A stretch of 64,000 bases of DNA from Doryteuthis pealeii (GCA_023376005.1 CM042143.1:86279159-86343158); one strand, 5' to 3'; counted from the stretch's first letter, positions 43,684-55,763 are shown. Notes: generated from the sequence alone by a model not told the origin. Program-made: numbers and translations.

Positions 43684-44055
43684 TCTTATAATGAAGATTA
43701 TGTATTTGTCCATCTGTAACCAAAACTATGCCCCAATTCTCCTAGCTATTTACGTTATATTCAAAATTATTATTTAATAAAGATTTAAATAATGATTATT
43801 TAAGTCTAGCTGAGTTGGAGTTGCTTCAAAACAGCCCATGTTATTTATACATGAATAAGAAATAAAGGTTTACATAGTATATATATGGTGTTGATAATTT
43901 GCATACTGGTTTTAACAAAACCGGGTTTTTGATAAATAAATAATTACTTGGTGTTATTTTTAACTATGAATGGTTTTATATAGAAACCAATTAAAATAAG
44001 TGTAATCTTTTTAATTTATTTCATTACATTAAAACTTAAATACTTACGACCTGGG
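43684..44055 (+). mobile_element. H2-like Helitron, 3'-truncated, abutting H3c
   Basis: TCTTATAATGAAGATTATGT at 43,684 corresponds to the H2 5' end (TCTTATTATAATGGAGATTG). TCTGTAACCAAAACTATGCC, TAGCTATTTACGTTATATTC and TTGATAATTTGCATACTGGT also follow the H2 order. The GCACCC hairpin and CTAG are not found. Confidence 0.6.
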
Positions 44056-44154
44056 GGGGTTTACATGCATTGATAGTCCATGGAATTGCTTATATTCTAA
44101 CTCGTTTCCTTTTAAATCATATTACAATATTTTCTTTGATGTATCAAAAGATAA

Positions 44155-44537
44155 CTAGCAGGACCTGTGGATATACCACACAGTATGATAATTTAATTAT
44201 CACGTTTGATATGTTTACTTAAGAGCTATTACAATAGTTCAATATGTAAAAACTATAATCTTGATTTATTTTTTTTTCATCTTAGCATTATCGTTACCGC
44301 ACACTCACACCCTCTATCTTTCTTTTTTATTATATTTTTTTCTGTGTAGCATGTCCTTCTTCTCTTTATAATAGAATTGGAATGGTCCAGCTGAGGTGAT
44401 GACACTTACAAAAATTCAATTTAATTTTCATATTTCAATTTCATCTGGGGGGATTTGGGCAGTCTAATTTTTAACCAGAGGGTGTTGCAGGTTAATAATG
44501 ACCAAAATATTAAAGAACAAGTCTATTAATATATAGA
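44155..44537 (-). mobile_element. Helitron-like element H1, copy g
   Basis: A|CTAGCAGGACCTGTGGATAT ... ATTAATATATAGA|T: both termini and the 6-bp stem (CTGTGG/CCACAG) are intact. The length of 383 bp reflects internal deletions, including loss of the CT tract. Non-coding. Confidence 0.82.
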
Positions 44538-44947
44538 TAGCAAAAAGTTAGTTTTTAAAAATGGACTTTTACATAAATAAATATTTTCAACATTTCTGTC
44601 AATGATTTACTTAATTTTTTATGTGATGGATAGGTCTCAACACAGAAGATAAGCCTTTGTTTTTTTTTTGTTTTTAATATTTTAAATTTTCGCATATTTA
44701 TAATACTCCATATATGTAAAAATATATACACAAATCTTTATATGTATGTTTGAGTTCTCAATTTTGGTTGAATCCCATCAAGGAAACATTTAACATATTA
44801 TAAGGTTAACTTTTACCATTTTAAAATGGTGGAGTTGTAATGTTGCTGCTGTCTGTATATTGTTACAAATGAATTTAATTTTTCATTAGTTATTTACTAA
44901 ATTCAATCTTAATCAACACACTAAGGTAAATGCACACATGCAAGTTT

Positions 44948-44982
<35 letters not shown>

Positions 44983-45362
44983 TCCAATAAGAAAGATGGC
45001 TGTCTGACGAAACTGGGCTTATTTGTGGAGTTACCAACCGAAATAATTGAGTTTTTTTTTCTTATTGGTAGTTTAAATATTGCTCTGTATATGATTAATT
45101 TATTAATTATTCTACCTTGATCTCTCTTATGGATTTATACAAGAATTATTTCAAATCCCTAGGTATGCATCTGCATGCATTGTGGATACACGGAGGATAT
45201 AAATGATCCCAAATAGATTAATCCCTAAATTACTTATCTTTATATCCTATAAAATTTTACATGTGCTTGATATCTCTAGCTTGTAGAGAATTCTGTGAAG
45301 GGAAATTTAGTTTATACTTAGATTTTGTGATTTGTTCTATTTGTTGTAATTCTTTATAGTTA
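44538..45362. other. no gene recognised
   Basis: AT-rich, with a (TA)n(CA)n run at 44,947-44,982. No coding exon or shared repeat seen. Confidence 0.4.
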
Positions 45363-46004
45363 CTAGCAAATTTATGCACCCTCCGTGGTGCAAGTTTTTA
45401 AGTTTTAATATAATAAAATATCATGTTAAATTAGAAAGGCTAATAAAACTAAATAAGAATGCAGATAAAAAGATTTGGAACAGAGGGGGTATTATCGAAA
45501 AATGGAACAGCTTTGAAACTAACTCTTCCATCATTTTCCATTACTCCCGTCTTTCATTGGTAAATTTTCCTAATTTAACTCTTTACTTAAAATAGGAAGT
45601 AAAGGATAATTTTACAGTTATTTCTTCTTCTTAATGAATTTCTTTTAAGATTTATCCCAGAGATTTTTGCTCATATTCAATAAGATAAAACCAAACAATT
45701 AGAAATCAATAATACTTAGCAGATATTTATTAAAATCAATTTTTTAAGATCAATATGCAAATTAGCCTTCCCATTCACACTGTAAACCATTATTTTGTTG
45801 TATATATAAATACAATTGCGTATTATTAGTATGTAGATATGGTCAACAGTCTTAATAATGTAAAACAATTTTATTATTCATTGAGGTTTAAATAAAAATA
45901 AAATCATGGAGAATATGATGTAAATAACTAAGGGAACTGTGAATTGAGTAGTAATATAGTTTCGGTTACAGACAGACAAACACACAATCTCCATTATAAT
46001 AAGA
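45363..46004 (-). mobile_element. Helitron-like element H2, copy a
   Basis: A|CTAGCAAATTTATGCACCCT ... CCATTATAATAAGA|T. On the minus strand it starts TCTTATTATAATGGAGATTG and ends with the hairpin GCACCACGGAGGGTGC, then ATAAATTTGCTAG. Length is 642 bp. The same family is duplicated in the PKA intron at 55,136. Non-coding. Confidence 0.85.
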
Positions 46005-46090
46005 TTAGTTTTTTATTCTGGAAGGTGATTCTGACTTTTTTTTTTTCTAGGAAAAGAATTGTCTTTTTGTAGGCTGGTAATACTTTTCAG

Positions 46091-46193
46091 ATTATTTTTA
46101 GTTTGTACTTTGGGGGGGGGGGTCAGACACAACACCTGAGACCTTTTAGTTTGTACTTTGGGGGGGGGGTCAGACACAACACCTGAGACCTTT
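46091..46193 (+). repeat. tandem duplication with G-run
   Basis: TTTTAGTTTGTACTTTGG, a run of 9-10 G, then TCAGACACAACACCTGAGAC occurs twice head to tail (unit about 50 bp), differing by one or two bases in the G run. This implies a very recent duplication or an assembly stutter. Confidence 0.85.
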
Positions 46194-46800
46194 GAAGATA
46201 TATATGCAGCATTTTGTGACAGACATTCCATGTCTGGTGAGTTTCTTTTCAATCTTTTTCTAGTTTTCTTCTTTTGTCCCATTTCTACTCTGTTGTTTAA
46301 CCACGTTCCGTGTTTAAAAAGAACCAGTAACCCACTAAATTACATCTACCTTTGATGATGGTACTTTGGAGTGCTGAAAGTACTAGGGATGAAAACTTTG
46401 GACTAATAAACAGACCCTCACCCAAAAACTAGAAAATAATCTCATCAGACATGAAATGTTCAACAAAGTTATTATAGCTCTTATCTAAGGAAATTAAACC
46501 TAAACAAACTCATCTGTAGATATTTTCCATTTAGACAACTCTTGAAAAGCATAAGCTCTCTCCCATATCACAAAAAAAACTTTAATCAGTTTTTTGTGTG
46601 CATTATATAAAGTGCTGACTACCCAAGATAACAGTATTAGGCTGTTTGGACAAATAATGGAGGATTGTTTTGTTTTTTTATTAGACATTATTTCTTTCCA
46701 AACATCCTAATGAGAATGAAAGGTGAAGTTTGTTTAGGAAGAGACACTTTTTCTTTTTTTTTTTTTTTTTAAAAGGAATTAGGAATCAGGAATTTGGATA

Positions 46801-47172
46801 CTAGCAAGACCTGTGGATATACCATTACTATTGCTAAATAGTTCAATATGTAAAAAGTATAATAATCATGATTCAACTCTCGGTTATTTCCTATAAGTCC
46901 AACATAAACAAAGGGGAACCACTCTTAACTGATAAATTATTCATTTATTGATCTACTAGGAAAAAAGAAGACAGAGTTAGGGTTAGTTTAATGGGAAAAT
47001 AAATAAATAATTCATCAGTCAAGAGTGGTTTTCTCTTTGTTTATGTTAGACTTATAGGAAATAACCGAAATCAGGATTTACATTTTATCTTGGACAGTCT
47101 CATTTTTAATCAAAGAGTGTTAAAAGATGATAATGGTCATACAATTAAAGAACACAAGTATTAATAGATAGA
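46801..47172 (-). mobile_element. Helitron-like element H1, copy h, split by MITE M1
   Basis: A|CTAGCAAGACCTGTGGATAT at the left and ACACAAGTATTAATAGATAGA|T at the right. The H1 sequence stops at ATTCAACTCT (46,880) and resumes at GAAATCAGGATTTAC (47,067), with M1 between. Internal H1 sequence around the CT tract is also lost. Confidence 0.8.
46882..47066. mobile_element. MITE M1, copy a (nested in H1h)
   Basis: A 185-bp element with long terminal inverted repeats: GGTTATTTCCTATAAGTCCA at the left, and the complement ending TTATAGGAAATAACC at the right. Pairing extends through AACATAAACAAAG-GGAACCACTCTT. The interior has GATCTACTAGGAAAAAAGAA and GGGTTAGTTTAATGGG. Copy b is at 60,683. No ORF. 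The target duplication is not obvious. Confidence 0.8.
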
Positions 47173-47330
47173 TGTGTCTGTAATTGAAACTAAACCACCA
47201 ACATCACAATTCCCTTAGTTATTGACGTTATCCCAATAAGTTTACATGGTGTGGATAATTTGCATGATAGGATTGCTTTTTGCAAATAAAACTGTAATCT
47301 TATATAAAAATCATCTTATATAAAAATCAA
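47173..47330 (+). mobile_element. H2-like Helitron fragment
   Basis: TGTCTGTAATTGAAACTAAA, CACAATTCCCTTAGTTATTG and GATAATTTGCATGATAGG follow the order of the H2 5' third. Both ends are missing. Confidence 0.45.
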
Positions 47331-48132
47331 TAAAAATAAGTAATCATTTTATGTAGATTCTTATTTAGTTTCTGTTAGTCTTTATAATTTAAATACTTTT
47401 ACAAGTAATAATAATAAAGAATAAGCTCTTAGAAAGAAGGCCTATTCATCAGGTTGGTCAAATCAAAAACTGGGGGGATTACAATTTACTTCCAATTTCT
47501 GTATTTGGCTAAAGAAATTCAAAGAAATATTTCTTTTACACTTGGAATAACATTTACCTTTAATCAATTGAAGTAAGTATAAGATCTATTTATTCTATTT
47601 CCTTTGGATCTTAACTTTATATTATTTTACATTTATTGTAAGAGAAAAAAAAAAACATTTTTGGTCAAAAAATTCACTACTAAAAAAAATGTAATTCAGG
47701 AATCTTCTTGGTTTATATTTGTAATATACAGATTACACTTAATGAATTTTTTGTTACTCGAATATACAAGATAAAATTTAACTTTAAAGGAAAAGGGTTA
47801 AATAAAGTTTATTTAACATAAGTAATTTAAAGTTAAACTTCTAAGACCAGAGAAGATTCCTAAATGACACATTTTTAGTAGTTTTTTTAAAAATAGTTTA
47901 TGGTAAGATTAGTAAAAACAAAAATCAACATAAGACCTTTACTTATCATAGACAGATTACACTTGATATATGATAAACTTGGATTTTTTTGTCACTTTAA
48001 TATGCAAAATAAACTTGCATAAAAAAAATGCAAAAAAAAAGCTTTATCATTAAGTATATTTATTTGCTTTTAGAGAATATTAAAGTTTAAGTGAAAAGGG
48101 TTAAAGTTTATTCATTCAAGGTTTATTTTACA
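47331..48132. other. no gene recognised
   Basis: Very AT-rich. TAAA- and TTTATT-rich blocks partly mirror each other (for example near 47,690 and 47,870), suggesting a decayed foldback, but I cannot fix the ends. Confidence 0.3.
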
Positions 48133-48340
48133 CTAGCAGGACTTATGGATATACAGCAGTATGATATTTTTACTTAAGAGCTATTGCTAAATAGTTCAAT
48201 ATGTAAAAAGTATAATAATCTTGATTTAACACTCTCGCTCTCTTTCTTTCTTTCCTTTCATTTCATTGAAACAGATTAGGGTTATCACTTCTACACTTTC
48301 TTTCAATATTTTTTCTGTGTAGCATGTCCTTTTTCTTTTT
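48133..48340 (-). mobile_element. Helitron-like element H1, copy i (5'-truncated)
   Basis: A|CTAGCAGGACTTATGGATAT with a degraded hairpin, then the H1 3' half through GTGTAGCATGTCCTTTTTC. The H1 5' half is missing. Confidence 0.7.
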
Positions 48341-48939
48341 AAACAATAATATTATGGTAAGATTAATAAGAACTGTAATTTTAAAAAAATCAATTAAAAT
48401 AAATAAATCTTATACTTATTTCATTTGAATAATGGTAAAAGTTATTCCAAGTGTAAAAAGGAAAACATTCATTGAATTTCTTAAGCAGACTACAGAAGCG
48501 AACTATTGCAGCCTCCAGTTTTCGATTTTACTTATTCGAGAAATAGGTCTTCTATATTGAAAGCCATGGTAGAAGCTTAAATCAAAATTAATGATTGTCA
48601 ACAACAATACTTTATCTAAAAAAAAATAAATAAAAGATGCAATTAATATCACAAATTTGAAAATAACAACCTGGTATGGTGAACGACTTCTCCTAGATTG
48701 GTTGCTCTACTATTCACTCATAGTTTGAAGAAGTTTATAGTTAAACATTTTCATATGAAATTTGGAAACCTATGGCTATAACCAAATGGTTCAAGAATTT
48801 TGTTCCGGTTGCAAGAACCTTGATGAACAGGCAAGGTAAGCTTAAAACTCTTCAGTCTAGTGTGGTTAATCACATTCACAACTTCAGCAAAAGCATCTTT
48901 GTGCCTGACATTACCTGCAAAACTTTGGACTCACCCTAG

Positions 48940-48941
<2 letters not shown>

Positions 48942-48986
<45 letters not shown>

Positions 48987-49239
48987 AACCCCTCTGCATG
49001 AGTAGGATGCGACACAAGTCAATTTCTTAAGCGGAGTTTAACAGGTTTGAATTCAGAGTTTTCCTTCTCCTAGACTGGTTACCTAGCCAAGGTTAAAGAG
49101 TCCAGTCTACCCTACTATTTACCCATACGTTTCCCAAGGGTATTTGCACCATGTGAAATGCTAACAGCTTTGTCTAGGAATTGAACTCTGGTTGATGAGT
49201 CCATTTCCTACGACTTTAACCATTAGACCACGCACCTCC
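48942..49239 (-). repeat. SINE family B copy 8 with (TA)n tail
   Basis: (TA)n at 48,942-48,980 is followed by TTTACCAACCCCTCTGCATG (SINE 3' end). The body has ATTCAGAGTTTTCCTTCTCC and GGTTAAAGAGTCCAGTCTAC. ACTTTAACCATTAGACCACG (box A complement) marks the head at the right. The TA run is continuous with the SINE tail. Confidence 0.85.
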
Positions 49240-49439
49240 TCACTCACCCTAGTATATATTTGAAAGTGTGGCTGGATAATATATATCTAAAGAAAACTCC
49301 ATTTAACATACAAGATCTGTGTAATAATTCAACACTTCAATCCATAAAAAAAAAAGATACAAATTTCCAAGTCCAGACATCACAGATGGTCAGAGTTTTT
49401 TTGTTCATTCATTTTCATTTCAAAATGATTTCCTTTTAT

Positions 49440-49672
49440 TTCTATGTCAGTTTAGTTCAGTTGGTAGAGCACCCACCCAGGAAAGGTAACTGATTTGATA
49501 CAGTTCCCTGCCAAATCAGCGCATGAGTAGCACAGATTGGGTAATCTGTGCAAGGCTCCACCTCAGCAAACACAATCTCCCTGGTCTAGTGCTAGTAAAG
49601 AGGAGATAGACTTCCTCGCTGTCCAGCTTATTACCGACAATAGGCCACTCAGCCTTACCAAACTCTGTTGGT
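49440..49672 (+). repeat. SINE family A copy 7
   Basis: TTAGTTCAGTTGGTAGAGCA (box A) and CTGATTTGATACAGTTCCC (diverged box B region), body GAGTAGCACAGATTGGGTAA...TAGACTTCCTCGCTGTC, end GACAATAGGCCACTC. Diverged and missing the middle GGAGCTGATGGTAGG block. Confidence 0.8.
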
Positions 49673-50728
49673 TGGTTGTATGAAGATGACACACAATTAA
49701 CCAGCATTGCAATTGTAACATAATAGGGAGAGAGAGATTGTGGTAAAGAGTGAGAGTGTGGAGCCAGAATGGTGACTGGGTGAGACAAAAGCACGATATC
49801 CTCGTTACAATCTTATGGGCCATCCTTTAGGCTTTAAGCAAGAGTGCTTGTCCAGCGGAAATCCTTGATTTAGTATTGTAATGGCCAGTATCAGTGTTTA
49901 AGTAGTGAATCAGCCATGCATTTTGGCTGGAGGAATAAACCACATGACCTCGCCCAATCTATAAATTTAGGTGGGGAATTGTAGCACACCTTATATGCCC
50001 AAATATTCCAACACCTCCAGCTGGTTCCCAACTGAAAACATCAAAGAATGCCAGCCAACCTAACATCAGATCCGAGCTTCTCCAAGAAGAACAAAATATT
50101 TTTTTATAAACACGCCATCACTCCATTCCAAATGAGAGCCGTAAGAAATCTGAAACCAAATATTTATTTATCTTTTTTCCTTCAATAAAAATAATTCAAC
50201 ATCTAATCAAACAAATTTTTTTTTCTTTCTTTTTCAAAATTCTTTTGTAAATTACACGGCAAAGAAACAGGATTTTACAAGCATTATTTTATTATTATTA
50301 TTATTATTATTTAGTGTCTGTGAACAATAACAAACCAACTTAAAAGAAATAATAATGAAAAAAATAAAAATAAAATCGACAGACAATTGGTAGGGATTTT
50401 TTTTTTTTTTTTTACCGAAGAAGATCAACAGGATTCGTCTTTTGTAAGTGATGATAAGATCAGAGGGAGAAGAAAAATTCCAACATTTAAGCAGAAGCAA
50501 CTAAACAGGGACTTTCAAAAGCTTTTCATTTTTAGAGCTTTAGTTTGGGTTTTATTTTGGTTTTTTATATATATATTAAAGAATTTAATCTCACTTTCTT
50601 TTCCTTTCTTCTCCTGGAAATTCTTTTTTCTTTTTTTTTGTCAAATAAGTTTTTTTTTTAACATACACACCTATGGACATATATATGTGAGATTATGTGT
50701 GTATATAAATATATACATACATACATAC

Positions 50729-50811
50729 AAGGTGATTGAAAAGTAACCTTTATTTTAAACAAAATATTATCCTAACTGGCCAGATATAAGAAGTTACTTT
50801 TCAATCACCCT
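50729..50811. mobile_element. 83-bp MITE (M2), mariner-type termini
   Basis: The left AAGGTGATTGAAAAGTAACT-like end and the right AGTTACTTTTCAATCACCC are inverted over about 20 bp around a 40-bp core. The end sequence resembles Tc1/mariner TIRs. It sits between (CATA)n and (GTAT)n simple repeats. Confidence 0.7.
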
Positions 50812-51854
50812 CTGTGTGTATGTATATGTATATATATAATCCATAAAGCAAGAGACATCTATTGATAGTGAGGTAAAATGACTTGGGTGGGGGGAGTATC
50901 TCTATATGCCTCATTTCTTTTTGTAGATTATTCCAGAACATCATCAACGCATAACTGCATACACACACACACACACACGGGTAAATGTATAGATTTTATT
51001 GTGCCACAGAAATAAATAGGAAGCACAGGTCGGGCACAGAAGTCTGCTGGCTGGGTGGGGGGTATACATGCAGAGGTGGGTGAGGGTGATACACATACTC
51101 ACAGACTCAGTAATTAAAATGGTGAAAAATACATTTACTTTTTTTTTGGGGGGGGGGTCTGCCCAAGTGAAGGGTTATTTTGTGGATTTAGGGGAGCAGT
51201 GTTTTGTTGTTTGTTTTGTTTTTAATTCAGCTTCAGTTAAAAATTTCAAGGAAGGGTTTTGTTTCTTTTTGTTAGAAGAGGGAAATAAGGGGAGATAAAA
51301 AGGGAGCAACAAAGTTGTGAAAAAAACTTTGAGGAACTGGGAAAGCTGAGTGAAAATAGATTTAAGGACATTTTTTTTCACCTTCCATTTTTATTAAATA
51401 TTGGCAACCATTTTGGATACTGGGATTTGTTTCGTGGTGTGAAATGAAAAGATGGAGGGAGAGAGTCATCCCAGTACTCAGAATACACACGCATACATAC
51501 ATACACACACACTCTTTACTACTTTAATTCCAAAATCTTCAATAATTAAAAATTTGTCATCTCAATGAGATAAATTTAGATAAATTATATTAAAAATATT
51601 TGAAGAGCAAATTATATTTGAGGTCTTTCATTTCTCACAGAAGAATTTAGAATTTTCATAATTAAAAAGGAAAGAAATATATAAAGTAAGAAATTTAATC
51701 ATGTCTTTTACAGACTCCCAATTCTATATTATTTTTCTTTTCTTTTCTTTTGGTCCACTCAAAAAAGAAATTGTATAAGTTGATCAATGAGTATTTAATT
51801 TATAATCAAAATCATTAATACATAGAATAAATCTTATTTATTAACAATGTCTCT

Positions 51855-51960
51855 ATGAAAATCTGAGTTAGATTTGCCTCAAAACAAGCCCATGTTATTA
51901 ATTCGTTTAAAATCCTACATTATCACTAAGAAATAAAGGTTTACATAATATTTCTTTCAA
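51855..51960 (+). repeat. short repeat shared with 43,810-43,890
   Basis: GATTTGCCTCAAAACAAGCC followed by CATGTTATTA, and AAGAAATAAAGGTTTACATA, are shared with the block after H3c. The preceding 51,780-51,850 has weak H3-like similarity (CATAGAATAAATCTTATTTA). Confidence 0.45.
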
Positions 51961-53599
51961 ACTGAAAATACATTTATACTTTGTTTTCTGTGATCAGAAT
52001 TTTTATCTAAAAATAAAAAGAATAAAAATTTACTCTAAATGAATAATTTAATTTGGTCCAAAAAGAACAGGATTTTCCTAAAAGAAAAAATATATACATA
52101 ACAAGAATATTTCATGCTAAAATTTTAATCCACATTTTCATGTTTTTTTGAAGGATAAATTTCAATTTCGAGTTAGTTGATATTTATTTATATCCAAACC
52201 TTAATTGGTGTGTGGGTGGGGGAAAAATGGACTGACGGTCCAAGAAGAAGGAAAAAAAAAAACCCAAAGATCATCAACAAAAATATTTAATCGATATCAG
52301 ATCAGAGATGTAAATGAAGAGGAAAACCTTATGCAATTTCAAGTGATTCAAGTACCTTCTTTTTTTTTTTTTGACATCATCAAGTACAGTGTAACAACAA
52401 TTATCTAAGTTACGTTTTGGTTTCCAACAAAAACTAAATATAAATGAAAACTAAAGAAAAAAGCCAATTTTCTTAAAAGGTGCAAAAAGCTTACAATAAA
52501 ACAAAATGGAAGTGTTGTTGTTCAAACTTAAAAAAAAACAAAATAGAGATGAACAAAATAACTATGTAGTTCAGGTTAAAAGTGCGGTAAGGATAACCAA
52601 AGCCAAACTTTTTTTTAGATCTTATTTTTCCAGTGCTGGTATCAATTAGGGTACATGAAAAGTTTTGGTAAACTGACCAAAGCCTAGCCTGATCTATTAC
52701 TTTAAGCTTAAGCATCAGCTCAGAATAAAGTTCAGATGTGACAATGTAAGGCTGCATCCTTTAACATTCAATACAATATGGGTGCAAGCAGCAAACTTGT
52801 GGGCTAGATTGGTGTCTACCTTAACTCCACTCCTGCATATCGAGTTAATACCTGCACTGGAAAATAAGATCTAAAACATTTTTGTTTCAGTTATCCTTAC
52901 CACACTTTTAAACTGGACTACTGCCCCTTTCTGTCTTATACTAAAAACAAAACAGTAAAATTTATTTCCAATAAAGAAAAAAAAATCACAGCAAATCATG
53001 TGACCAATTTATTATTCTTTCTTAAAGAGAAAAAAAAAACCAAAAACTGATATGACATGTGGTGGGTGAGGTCTTAGGGGGTGAGGGGCAGGACAAATGG
53101 GGTGTACTTAATACATCACTGTAGGCATGTCACCATTATCAGCAGTAATAGTAAAAGTAGCAGAAACAGTAGCAGCAATGTAATAACATACATACCACCC
53201 ACCCCCCCAAATAAATTTTTAAAAATTATTTTACTTTTTTTTTTTTCTTTTAAATCTATGCTTTCTGCATATTTATCATTAAATGGGAAATTTTCTTTTA
53301 TGTGTGGATGTCATTTTTTTTTTTTTTTTTTCTTTTTAGATAACCAGGAAGAAGATGAGGAGGGTGTCTGTTCTGCAAGCACCTAACTTGCACAACACAG
53401 CTGACTGCTGCCATCTTTGTTTTGTTTTTCCCCCCTTTCTCTGAAAGAATGGGTGGGGGAGCAGGGGAAACTTATTAAAACTTGCTCCCCCCTACCTTAC
53501 CCCCTTCCAAATGTCCATCTCTCTATAAAAAAAAAAGAAAAGAAAATCCTCTTCCATCCTCACAATCCTTCCCATTGATGTTCTAGAAAGTCGATCCTC

Positions 53600-53803
<204 letters not shown>

Positions 53804-54671
53804 TCAGATATGAAAATATATTTATGTATTTGGGTAATTTCATGTTGAATCATCCAGAAAAAGTAAAATTGTCACCCAACCCCTTCAAATTTTCTGAAAT
53901 TTTGTACAGTTTTCGACAAAAAATTATTAGCAATTGATACTGATATTTTAAACAATGATATTTTAAACTTAACATCATGCTGCTCATATTTCAAATAAAT
54001 TTTATATATTAATTTATCATAGCAGAAATACCTAATTAAATCAGAAAGTTTTTAAATAAAATAACTGATGCTTTATAAAATTCATTCATTGATAAATCAA
54101 TACTGAAAATTTAATTAATTCCCTGATTTTTGGTAAATCTTTTTTTCAATTGAGTGTTAAATTTATTTTGTAAACATGGATTTTACGGCAACTTATGACG
54201 GCCAACTTAAAATACATTTGATCAAAATTGACCAAAAAAATAATTTTAAATGTAATAGAAATAAATTAATGTATAATATCATTTTGCTTTTTTTTTTTTT
54301 CTTACTGATGCTCATTATGTTACTACTCTTTGACTTAGAAAAAAATTTAATTCATTTTTAAAATGTAAAGCCTAACAGAAATCTAGTAAAAATATATAAC
54401 TAACTGGTCAATTTCCTTTATACTAATTTTAATGTCAAAATTAAGAATTTTAAAATATCTAAGAGAAATAATCTTTTAAAATAACAAATCTTCCGACCCA
54501 GTAGCTTGTTAAATGGGAAAAAAATTCCAACCTTCAATTTTAATATTAGAACTCTTCTGAATTCCGTGTGTGCTGATTAAATAAAGATGTGTACGAGTTG
54601 TCTCCCTTTTTACGTCCTTATTCATTGCAACAATGTAAACAGGTTAAAAGAAAATGAAAAGGCTAACTTAC

Positions 54672-54753
54672 CAAAGTAATCTGAAGGACCCAGTCGTCCA
54701 ACCTCGATAGGTTCTTCATTATCAGCTCGTCTTTGTAGAACAGCAGCTGTTCC
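54672..54753 (-). CDS. PRKAR1: PKA type I regulatory subunit, penultimate exon
   Basis: An 82-nt exon bounded by CTTTTCAG|GG and TTTG|GTAAGT. It encodes [20 protein letters not shown] followed by LGPSDYFG, the beta strands of the second cyclic-nucleotide-binding domain just before its phosphate-binding cassette. It starts in phase 0 and ends in phase 1, splitting the Gly codon of the FGE motif. The downstream intron is 899 bp. Confidence 0.95.
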
Positions 54754-55135
54754 CTGAAAAGAAAAAAAATAAGAAAAACATTATTAATCAATACAATATG
54801 CTAAGGACAATAACAATAATGGCAACACCAACACTGAAACAACTATGAACATTATCCAGAATTTTTTTCTTTGTATTCATTTCAATTAGTAATATTTCTT
54901 TTACAAAGTTGTGTAGGGGAGGGAAGACAGAATCCACCACCCCATAAGTGTCATTAGATACAGGGAAGCAACAAATCTGTAGCAGACTGTTGTACCATTC
55001 TTTTGTTAGCTTATCCAAAAAGTGTGGCTGGTTCTGCACAACAACTTTCACCACAATAAACAAATCACCTGTGCAATTCATTTGCTAAACTTTAGTTAAT
55101 AGTTGTCATTGAATCAATGGCAAACATTATTATTA

Positions 55136-55763
55136 CTAGCAAATATATGCACCCTCCGGGTGCAAGTATTTAAGTTTTGATATAATAAAATATCATATTA
55201 AATTAGAAAGGCTAATGAAACTGACTAAGAATGCAGATAAAAAGATCTGCAACAGAGGGGGTATAATCGAAAAATAGAACAACTTTGAAACTAACTATTC
55301 CAGCATTTTCCATTACTCCCCTTTTTCATTGGTAAATTTTCCTAATTTAACTATTTACTTAAAATAGGAAGTAAAGGATAATATTAGTTATTTCTTCTTG
55401 TAAATAAATTTCTTTTAAGATTTATCCACGAGATTTTTGCTTATATTTCTTAAGATAAAACCAAACAATTAGAAATCAATAATACCAAGCACATATTTAT
55501 TAAAATAAAATTTTAAATATCAATATGCAAATTAGCCTTCTCGTTCAAACTGTAAACCGCTATTTTGTTGTATATATAAATACAATTGCATGTTATTAGT
55601 ACGTAGATATGGTCAACAGTATTAATAATGTAATACAATTTTTATTAATAACTAAAGGTTTCTCATGGAGAATTTGACGTAAATAATTAAGGGAATTGTG
55701 ACTTGAGTAGTAATATAGTTTCGGTTACAGACAGAAAAACACACAATCTCCATTATAATAAGA
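55136..55763 (-). mobile_element. Helitron-like element H2, copy b (PKA intron)
   Basis: A|CTAGCAAATATATGCACCCT ... CTCCATTATAATAAGA|T. The 3' hairpin GCACCCGGAGGGTGC is perfect (6-bp stem, 3-base loop), with 13 bases (ATATATTTGCTAG) to the end. Length is 628 bp. It lies in the same orientation as the gene. Non-coding. Confidence 0.88.

Larger units (their letters stand above)
49673..53599 (-). other. 3' flank / candidate long 3' UTR of the PKA subunit gene
   Basis: This 3.9-kb stretch directly downstream (minus strand) of the stop codon is nearly free of the repeat families that crowd the rest of the window. Only M2 at 50,729 and a short block at 51,855 were noticed. It has many A and T homopolymers. 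Several minus-strand AATAAA hexamers exist (for example TTTATT on plus near 53,003 and 50,165), so the true poly(A) site cannot be chosen by sequence alone. No other exon was recognised. Confidence 0.4.

Noticed and set aside
43427..43777. 116-codon ORF
   Set aside because: Lies across the H3c/H2-like Helitron junction; a reading-frame accident in AT-rich transposon DNA.
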